64,000 nucleotides of DNA from Mercenaria mercenaria (Eukaryota > Mollusca > Bivalvia > Venerida > Veneridae): positions 44,048,501 through 44,112,500 of the forward strand of contig NC_069373.1 of the NCBI RefSeq assembly GCF_021730395.1, read 5' to 3'. Both the position numbers and the translations under genes were made by a program. The notes beneath the pieces were generated by a model, which saw nothing but the letters and a program-made list of their open reading frames with translations, did no database searches and was not told the DNA's origin. Shown piece by piece: positions 48,801-60,000 of the stretch (within the stretch, counting starts at the first letter, position 1; every line of letters begins with the position of its first letter).

Positions 48801-51800
48801 TATGAGATGTATATGTGATATAAGTAAGTCTGGAAGGTGTAAAAAAATTGTTGGGTGGGTAGGGGTGGTAGGAATGGATGAGATGATGTAAGATTTTTGT
48901 AATATATATATAAATATTTTTTTCAAAGTTGACCTATATAAGAATGTAGAACAAGCATGAGAATGCAAGTTCATAAATCAGTTGAAAATTGGTAGATGGG
49001 TCAAAGGCTGCCACCTAAAGCCTCCTGTAGTCCAGGGTAAATCTCTGTAGGGGGTCATGGTAGGCAAAACAGTACCTACTCCCTCTCCTACACCTCTCAA
49101 CAATCTCAGATTTGCATCAGTCTCAAAAATCTCAAATCCTGGTGGACCCTCCCTGAATTAATACCCAGACAGGCATGAGTTGTCTTCCTCCATATGAAAG
49201 TCATGTCTCGTGCAACTTAAAACTAAACCAAATGAAACAAGCAAAGCATGTGTAAATGAGTAACTTTTAAAAAGAAAATTTTTTTGCAGAAAACTTACTC
49301 ACAAATCACTATCTTCTAAGACATCTAGTTGAAATGGGAAAGCCCCTGCAACAACACCTGGGGTCTCCAGACATTCAATGGCAAGAACATCAAAGTTCTT
49401 TGGTAATTTTGTATCAGCATGCAGAAATAAATAATTAGTTCCCGATGCTGCTGTAACACCAGTGATTAACTGATTTCCTCTCCCTGTAAATACAGTATAA
49501 CCTCTGCTAAATTTCTAAAATGGACTGGTCCATCATTCAATTTGGGCAGTACCACTTATCATTAAAAGGCGTGTTCACAGAAAATTTACTGACTTAATAG
49601 CGAACAGAGCAGACCACGATCATGCACTGGTCGTAAAGGCAAAACCACTTGCTGCCAGCAGGCTAAAGGTTAATGATTTCTCATTATTACGTTTCACATT
49701 TGAAATAACTCTTAGTTAATAATGATAGTACTAAACATCTGCAAAGCAACAACTTCTACACAATAAACCCACTGAGTTAAAGTCCAAATGAGCCACGCCA
49801 TGAGAAAACCGACATAGTGCGTTTGCGACTAGCATGGATCCACACCAGCCTGCACATCTGCGCAGTCTGGACAGGATCCATGCCATTCGCTTTCAAGGCC
49901 TATTGCAATTAGAGAAACCATTAGCGAAAAGCATGGATTCTGACCAGACCGTGCGGATGCGCAGGCTGGTCTGGATCTATGCTGGTCGTAAATGCACTAT
50001 GTAGGTTTTCTCATGGTGAGGCTCAAATGGTGTTCACTCCGGAAAGCTTTTTGTTTTCTTTTGATTACTTCATGAAATTGTAAAGTATCCTGATGAAATC
50101 AGTCAAATTTAGAAAATCTTTACAGTACTGGTACAACTTTAACTTAATGTCTTTTTATTTCAATATGGATTTAACTAAAATAAGTTGAACTAAATAGTTC
50201 TTACAGCATAAGTCTTTCAGCTACCTTATAGTTACTAAAAATAGTAAATCATTTAAACATATCATTCTGTGTACATTTAATACTCTTCAATGAATCAGTT
50301 TTAGGCAAATCAGTGAAATATAAACAGCATAATTACCAGGTTTCGACTGAATCATTCTTACTATCACAGGCGATGTTTTACTGAACTCCTTTACAACATC
50401 TTCACTTTTATCACAGCTGCCCCCATCACAGATTATTATCTCCCTTACATTTTTCAAGTTACTGCAAGACTGTTAAAAAAACAAAATTGGATTTTCCTTT
50501 CAAAGTAATATTTCAATAGAATAATTTCCCATAAAAAAAACAACTGTAAGTGTAATGAGTGTGGATATTAGTGTGTATATGACATCACAGCATTTGTGAG
50601 TTGGTAGTGTTTCGTTATGTAATCACAAGCTACTTGATTGTTCAACTTACGTCTTATTTCAGTTTAATGGATTAGAATCTGGACAATGATCGTCAATCAA
50701 TAAAAATAACGGGAATAAAACGTCGTCATCCTTACACTTGAGCCTTAAACTCAATCTACAGAGAGAATAAGGAATCAGTAAATCATCAAAGAGGTAATCC
50801 TAGAAAAGTAATCAGATTTTGTCTTCCAGGGCCTCCATTAAGTTCAAAACATATGCACTGCTTTTATCGTTAACTGCCACCTAACAGACAAGAGCCATGA
50901 TTTAGACGTAATTTTGTATGTTATTTGTTGCAAATTATAAATCTCACAGCCACTTTTAAAGAAATATTCCTTAAGATTTTTTTTCAGAAGTAAGACTGCA
51001 TATTCATTTACTGTAACTACAGAGTACACAAGAGCACCGTCTACAGGTGCCATCTCTTGTCTGCAAGTGCTGGACAATATGTAAGAAAAGAGTTCAGATT
51101 TTCTAAGTACAAATAGGTGCCATAAATCTAACAAAATGCGGGTTAGAGTTATGGTTCTTGGCCTACATAGTCCCCTAATGATGATAAACAAGTGTGCAAA
51201 GTTTCTAAGCTGTAGCTCTTACAAATTTTTGAGAAAAGGTGGACCTAAACAAAAAAAAATTTAACCAAGAACTCAAATTTTCTAAGTATAAAAAGGGCCA
51301 AAACTCTACCACAAAGCATATCAGAGTTATGGTTCTTGACCTACATAGTCCCCTAATAATGACAAACAAGTGTGCAAAGTTTCAAAGCTGTGGCTCTTAC
51401 AGTTTTTGAGAAAAGGTGGACCTAAACAAACATTTTAACCAATGCAGACGCCAATGATCAAGTGACGACAATACCTCGTAGATTTTTTTTAAAACTCAGA
51501 TGAGCTAACAAGAGTGAGGACATCATTGTATGACACATGCCCCATGAAAATGCTTCATAAAAAAATAATACAAAGTACAAAAAATGGGCATAACTAAAAA
51601 TATATCGGACATGGCCACTTACATTTGTATGTTTTCCGTTCGATGAAAAAGATGTTGCAGTTCTGAGAGGGTAATATGAAAAATATTCACCCCTTGAAAT
51701 ATTAATATCGATTGTAGCACCATATTTATGTTTTCTCAAGAAGAACAATTTTTCATGTTACCCTCTAAGGAATGCAATACTAGTATTTATATGATAAACA

Positions 51801-54800
51801 CTTTACTTCAACAACAAGAATGTCAACAGCATTAGCCACATAATAAAGGGAAAGAAGTTAGCTGTACTTTATATCATACATTGTACTTAAATAAATAGAC
51901 ATTTACCTTACCTGTATAACATTATTTAACATTTTTGTAATATTTTTCTCCTCGTTAAGTGTGGGTACAATAATACTCCATGTTGTATCGCATAATTCAT
52001 CCCTGGAAATACCAACTTCTCTTTCAAATACTGCAATATCTTCTTCTGTATCCTTGACAACAAGAAATTACCAAATAGTATGAAATAAATGAAAGGTTAC
52101 TTGAGGCAGTGGATCCCTAATGACAATTGGCAATTGCCGTTAAATTACGTGTACTCCATATGAGCCACACCATGAGAAAGCCAACATAGTGCATATGCGA
52201 CCAGCATGGCTCCAGACCAGCCTGCACATTCAAAGACTACTGCAATTCGAGAAACCGTTAGCGAACAGTATGGATCCTGACCAGACCGCGCAGATGTGCA
52301 GGCTGGTCTGGATCCATGCTGGTCGCACATGCACTATATTGGTTTTCTCATGGCGTGTATGGCAAGCCAATTGTCCAATAATTACGCGAACCCTAGTTCA
52401 CGGTCGAAAAACTAGGATTAACGATCGATAAACTAGGTTTTTCGAACGTAAAACTAGGTTTTTCGAATACTAACCTATATTTTCGAGCGAAAACATAGGA
52501 TAACGCCGTGAACCATAGTTCACGCTCGTAAATGTAGGTTCACGATTGTAAACCCCAGTTCACAGTCGTAAACATAGGTTCACATTCGTAAACTATGGTT
52601 TACGAGTGTGAACCGGCGTTTACGAGCATTAACATAGAATAACGATCGTAACAAGGATAACGACCGAAACTCATAGTTCAATCGAGTAAACCTAGTTTAT
52701 CAAATGTAAACCATGGTTTACGGTCGATATATTAGAATTATAGAATCAACAATGAATTTCGGGCACGAACATGGGTTTACGGCCATGAACCTATGTTTAC
52801 GGTCGTGAACCTATGTTTATGACCGTGAACCATAGTTTACGGACCTGAACCTATATTTTCGAGCGTGAACCTATGTTAACGAACGTGAACTTGGGTTTAC
52901 GAGCGTGAACTTAGGTTAACGTTCAATAAACCAGGTTTTTAAAATACTAACCTATTTTTTCGAGCGAAAACATAGGAGAACATCGTAAACCATAGTTCAC
53001 GCTCATAAACGTAGGTTCACGTTCGTAAACCCAAGTTTACGGTTGTAAACATAGGATAACGACCGAAATTCTTAGTTCAATCAAGAAACCTAGTTTATCG
53101 AACGTAAACCTGGGTTCACGAGCGTGAACTATGGTTTACGCCCGATATCTGATGTTTTCATTCAAAAATATAGGTTAGTATTTGAAAAACCTAGTTTTAC
53201 GTTCGAAAAACCTAGTTTATCGGTCGTTAATCCTAGTTTTTCGACCGTGAACTGGAGTTCACGTAATTATTGGACAATTGGCTTGCCATAGGCGTGGCTC
53301 ATATGTGAATTTCGCATTATCTGTTTGTTACGAAAAAACATTTCCAGTATGAACCAAACTAACGACTATAGGATGCCAAGAATATGTGAATACACAAAAA
53401 ATTGTCAACTGTCCTTGCAAGCCTACTACCTTAAATATAGATATAAATCCGATTTAACTATTTCATTACTTCTGTAGAGAAAATGTGTGTGTGCTAATAG
53501 CAGTTAAAACTAGCAGTTTTTGTAAAGACAAATAATACAAATGTTCATCAGTAATTTATTTCTTCGTGTATTTTTATGATATTTGTTCCAATATACACAG
53601 TATAATACAGCTTACATTTTCAAACAATTCTGATCTGATGAAAAACCTTGGAAATGAAGGTTTCTAAGCAATTTGTAAAATAATAGAATTTTATTATTTC
53701 AGGGAAAAAATGTCACTTCATATTTGATACTTTCATACTTTTAATACCTCTAATATTTAGGCAGTTTGGAGGATACTTGTTTTAAATGCAAGATCAAAAT
53801 ATTGTTAACTTAGTAAAAATCAGATTCAATATTTTCAAAAGTTTCAGAGCATCTATTTAAATTGTAATTTTGATAGTATATGTAAAACAAACAAATTTTC
53901 TATATATTTCAGGTATTTTCATTGGCTTAAGTCGAAAGTCCTCCACGTACATCAAACTTAAATTTAAAACAAAAACTAATTTGAAGATGGAACAATTACA
54001 TTGTTTTATTAAAATTATTACTAACCACATCTTGTAAAATAACTGGCAGTATTGAAACAGATGCCTGTAGAGTTTCTGCTTTATTTATCTGTTGTAGAAA
54101 TACTTTGTCTGTGCCCCATTCTATATCTTCAAAAACATCATCTGTGAAAAAATCATTTTAGCTTTAATGAATGTCACAAAGCACTTAAATATACTGGCTG
54201 AAATACTTCAACATTTAGGTTGAATTGCACTAAATGCTGATCCTTAAATTTTCTATGTAAAAAATGCACAATGATCCGTGTTATCACACATAATCAGACC
54301 CATGTTAGATTACAAATTTTTACCTCATTTCAGGAATGATGTCCCTACTCATTTTGAAAACTGACATAAAATGAACATAGGCACGGGTTGTGTAACTTTG
54401 AAGAGAGATTTCCCTGTCACATTTATTTACAATAGAATCACATCAAATTACACTGCTGCGACCTGGCGTTGCTTTGCAAACTGAATCTCAGTCTACATCA
54501 AATGCAACCTTCTCTCCTAATTTTTTTTGTAAGCAAATGTCAAAACTACAGTCACAATGAAATTTAAACAAAAACTGGCATTAATATATACCTCTATAAT
54601 TGCTATCACAAGTAAAAACTTTGTCTTCTATAACTTTTCCGACATTATTAAAGTGTCTTGACCAGATGCTTTGTGCATTGATTCTTTCAATAGTGGTTAG
54701 GCTTATTCCACTAGTAAGTAATATTAGGTTGTCTCAGCAGAAAAGAATTAAACGGCATGACATATAAAAAAAAATTAAGTTTACAGAGAATCTGTATTAT

Positions 54801-56976
54801 TCATGCAGGATTAATTTTGGGGTAATTTCATGTTTGTGAAATAAAAAATAAAAGTCCTAACAAAAAAATCTTTTTTTCATGTCCTCCTGAAATAAAAACT
54901 TTGGGCTGGAAATTCCATGATTTTTACTAAAACTGCTTTTTTTGTAGATATATGAATTCATGGACTTTCAACTTTTGAAGATAATATGAAGCAAGAATTT
55001 AATTTGTTCACTGTCATTTAACAACATGAATTAAAGAAAATATAAAATCCATAAAAACAGTCCCAAATGAATATCAATGATTTCACAGTATATTAAATTA
55101 TTCAGCCTCGAATAATACCTACTTGCAGCTTACTGAAATATTCTCTGAGTGGGCTCCTGTGGAAAAAAATAAGGGCTGGCTACAAAGTTATTAAACTAAA
55201 ATTGGAGACCAGTTTCAAAACAGCTCACTCCCATTCTTTTTGTTGGGTTTAACGTCATGCTGACATATATATGTGATATGGCAACTTTCAAACTTTGATG
55301 GTGGATGAAGATTCTAGGTGCCCTACCATGCATTATTCCATCAAAGGCAGGCACCTGGATAAAACCACCAACTTTCCATAAGCCAGCTGGATGGCTTTCC
55401 TGCATGAATAATTCAATGTCACTAGTGAGTCACGAACTCACATCGGTGAGGGGCAAGTGGTCATCTGTCAATTTCAAATTTATGCAAAGAATCAACCAAT
55501 AAGATGCTAGAGTTTCCAAAACTGAAAAAGGCATGGTGCCGAATTGTTGATAAAATGAACAGAGAAATTGTTGTTAATATTGGCTGTTCTTGATCTTTTT
55601 AGTATCAGACAGATATCCTAAACTCAGATTTAACCTTTACCCTGCTAAATTTCTAAAATGGACTGGTCTATCACTCAATTTGGGCAGTACCATTTGTTAT
55701 TCACAGGGGTGTTCGCTGAAATTTTACTGACTGAATAGCAAACAGTGCAGACCATGATCAGCACAGTTGTGCAGGCTGATCTCGGTCTGCACTGGTCACA
55801 AAGGCAGAATCACTTGCTGCAAGCAGGCTAAAGGTTAAAATCTTGGAGCCTGCTGCCTAGAGTAAGGGTTACTTCTCTTTAAAGCTTCCCTTATTATCAT
55901 ACTGAAAAATAAACAAATGAAGCAAACCTTCAGATTTATAGTTTTACAGGTTTGGAAAAACCTTACCAATATATCTTTTAGCATTTTTATTGAACCCTAT
56001 AAGGTAATATCCTCCATCTTCTGCCTTCCCAATCACCATATCAGTCCTTGGTTTAGACAAAGCCTCAAATGCTTTAACAACAACGGTCTCAGTAATGCCT
56101 GGTATGTCTGCACCTAAAGACAAAAGGATGGTGTGTGACAGCACTGTGCATTGGTTTGAAAAAATAAAAAAGGAAGTGAATTTGTTATGCAGTGTCCTTA
56201 AGTAAATGATTATTTGAACTGTCATAGCCTCCAGAATAGCACTGTAAAGTCCTTTCAATAAAGGAAGAAGTTTGTTAAAATTCTGCTTTAATTCACAGCA
56301 CTGGTATTTTGATTTGTGATGTATGCCCAAGAAATGTGCTATAAGTAACAACAGTAATCTTAAGGGCTTCAGGATCATGCATAAAAATATCGCCTCGAAT
56401 ATAATTTCACTAAAAACAAGAATAAAGCCTGTTTTTTTATGATAGTCAATTCATTCATTTTAACTAGTTTAGTACATCAAAAATGAGTTTGGAAAACAGA
56501 ATGTACAAGATATAGCAGGTCTAACCAAAATAACTTTCTCCCTTACCTATAACAACAACACGTTCATTGCCACTGCAGGTCTAACCAAAATAACTTTCTC
56601 CCTTACCTATAACAACAACACGTTCATTGCCCCTGCTGAAACTATCTTTCACAGCAAATTTTAGTTTCTCTCCAAGTGAGTTGCCAGTCTGTGGTCTGTA
56701 AACACAAGGAAGACCCCATAACTTCCTGTCAAGCCAGTCATGCATCTGAGCCTGTGTGCCACCATTATACTGTAGGGTTACATTAACAGCCTTGTTCAAA
56801 CTGTTATACACTTTCTGAAGCGTCTGAAGCACATGTTCAGTCTGAAATTTAAAAGTAAAAACACCGTCATATGAATGAAAAAGAGCAGGCTGACTTTGGA
56901 AATTAAAAATAAGAAACTACTGCCACAAAATGTTTATACCTTATTTTTTAATATTTCCTTCTATATCATGCAGCAG

Positions 56977-57018
<42 letters not shown>

Positions 57019-60000
57019 GAGGCTAAAATATGGTTGTGTAAAACAGGTTTTGCTCTATATAGATTAATATATTAAGATTCTTAGAGCTAATGGAAAAGAA
57101 AATATATGCCTTTACAGAGTAGTTCATAAACTTGTTAAATAATTAATTCTTTTTAATTTTCTTAAAAGCCGAAAAATATTTATAATTCTTATACAATATG
57201 CTAATGTTCTAAAAGGATGGCATGCATATATTGGTTACACCTTTCAAATCTAATTATAACATAAACATAATACAATGTATCATTCAGTTTTCTATTATAA
57301 GATCGCTTAAAAACTTTAATTAAGTTTTTTCTACATCATGATGCACACCAGATCCAAACAATAAGGGTACTTGTATTTGAGCCAAGCCATGGGAAAACCA
57401 ACATAGACTGCGGTTGCGACCAGCATGGATCCAGACCAGCCTGCGCATCTGCGCAGTCTCATCAGGATCCATGCTGTTCGCTTTCAAAGCCTATTGCAAT
57501 TAAAGAAACTGTTAGCGAACAGTATGGATTCTGGCCAGACTGTGCGGATTTGCAGGCTGGTCTGGATCCATGCTGGTCGCAAATGCACTATGTTGATTTT
57601 CTCATGGCATGGCTCATTTATAATCAAGCCATAGTAGTCTGAAATGCTATCCATAAGACACTGTTAGTCTATCTTTAAAAGAAATAACCCCCTATATATA
57701 ATATAAAAAGATCCAAATATATATAAAACATGTTTCAAATATACATGGGATTAATTTTTAAAAGGATAGACATTTTTTAAAAGATAGATTTCTGGTGTCT
57801 TAGCCTAAGGCCATACCAAATTGATTCATGGTTCTTCGGAAAATTTTCAAAAAAAATGGGTGCGAGCGAGCGAAAATTTTTTTTTTTTTTTTTTCTCAAT
57901 TTTGATTTTTTCAGAGGCGGGTAGCTTTTACATGGAGCGAGCGGGTATTTTTTTTTTTTTTTTGCAGTTATGATTATACATGAAGTCAACATTTCTTTAA
58001 GAATAACACAGAACTTAAACATTTATAGTGTGACTAAGACAGTAGATAGCTTTTCTGTATGTTTTAAAGACTACATGAATGGTTTTGCAAATAAATTCTT
58101 GCTAAAACTCACTGAATCACTTTGTTTTTATTTTGTATTTATAATTACTGAGGGATGAGTGTCTTATTTTTAATTTTGATTGTTCTACATTAATCTGAAG
58201 GCGTGCCCATTTAACGGCAGAGGATGAGGAATATTTAAGACAAAACAGGCACCCAAGTGGAATAACATATCTTCTGAAATCCAGTTAGATGGCTTCGACA
58301 CATGAGCAACTTTGTGCCCCTAGTGAAACTCCAAACGGTAGAGGTGAGGGGAAAGTAATAAATCACTTGACCAATGAGACCAAACGGAGTTGGGCACACA
58401 AATGCTTCGACACTGCTCGAATCCATTGGAATAATTTCTTAACAGATAAGCTTAGCTTAAGTTTTTGTGGTAGAGGTTCATTTCAGTCAAAAATGATAAC
58501 AGACGGACAAAAAATGATCCCAATATGGCCACTCTTTAAAAGTGTTATTTGTTGTGCTTTGATTGACCAAGAAATTTTGAGTTGGGAAAGTCTGTTTTTT
58601 CAGATTCTTTCTTTCAATCAATTCACAGCCAATTAATATACAAACAGGAAAAATTGGGGTTACAATACGACAGAAATTATTTTTTATATCTACACAACTT
58701 ACTTGAAAAGCTGAACATTTTTTAAAAATGAATATATGCATTTTGATAGAATATCTGACTGCCGTACTAAAGAAGTTACGTTCAAAACGATTTGGGCCCC
58801 GAGACAATTAATGTGATGGATCCATCAGTCAGGATCTGTGAACAAACTTTTTTTTCAAGAAAGCACTGGCTTTGGCTCTAGATCTAAAATATTTAACTAA
58901 ACACACTGATAACAAATGGTTTGAAAACTTTATCTGAACAATATTTCTATGTTTAATTGAAATATTTTCAATTTGAATCCCCGTGGCCGTGCACGTCTTA
59001 CAAGTCAAACTTTGTTCTTTTCACTGTATAATTTGAACAATCGTAGAACGTGCCTACTTCATCACCTACCGGCACATCGAAGGACATGTGTGGCACTAGC
59101 ACAGACACTTCAGATTTAAAACAAATGATGAACAACACCATAATTCCTGACTTTTTGAGTTTGTGTCATCAGCTACATGTATTACGAACGCATGGATTCC
59201 GATCAATATCACTTTGACGCATTAAAACAGCGATAAAACCTGTTTACCGTTATCATTCCTGACCGCGTAATCAGAAAAAAAAAAAAATTTTGGCGATTTT
59301 TATGTACGTGCAGGCGGGTGAAATTTTTTTTCTTTTTCTCGGGAATGAAATCATTGATGCGGTAGTTCCGACGAACGACAAATCAATTTGGTATGGCCTA
59401 AGGGACAGAGTTTTAGACTCCTGTGATTGAACATTATAGCTTTCTGATACGCCACACCCCCTTAAGAGAATTTCTAAAACAATCTGATTTTGTAATAAAA
59501 CATGTTTTTTGACAAAGACCTGTGCTCAATTTTATTTTTGAATGTTTAAAATATTAGATGACAACTGGGTTCGGCAGTTGAACGGCTGGGGCTGAAGTGT
59601 CTGCAGTCAGTACTGGTTGGCGACCCAGAATTTCGGACGACCCAAAAATCCAGACAGTCGCGTAAACGCTTATTTCGGCATTCTGTTTGATCATTTGTTG
59701 ACAAGTACACAGATGCTTGGGGTACTCACCTACAATCTGCTAAATGCAGACGAGAAAATTACATGTTTTAAAATAATCAAAATGGGTATATAGTGCCAGG
59801 CTTAAAATTGAATTGTCCATAATTTATTTCTTCAGTTATCAAACATTATAATCAGTTAAATGTAAACAAGGTAAACATGTCTTTTTATAATTAACACTGA
59901 CCTAAAAGTGACTCTGCGAGCCTGAAATGATGATAATTAGCGTTTTCCTACTGTCCGATTTCCGGGTCCTGCAATACGCTAAAAACGGGCCTCAGTGATG

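Noticed and set aside
51028-51191. 115-residue minus-strand frame ending in this area
   Set aside because: It crosses an ACAAGAG element and intron sequence of the transferase gene.
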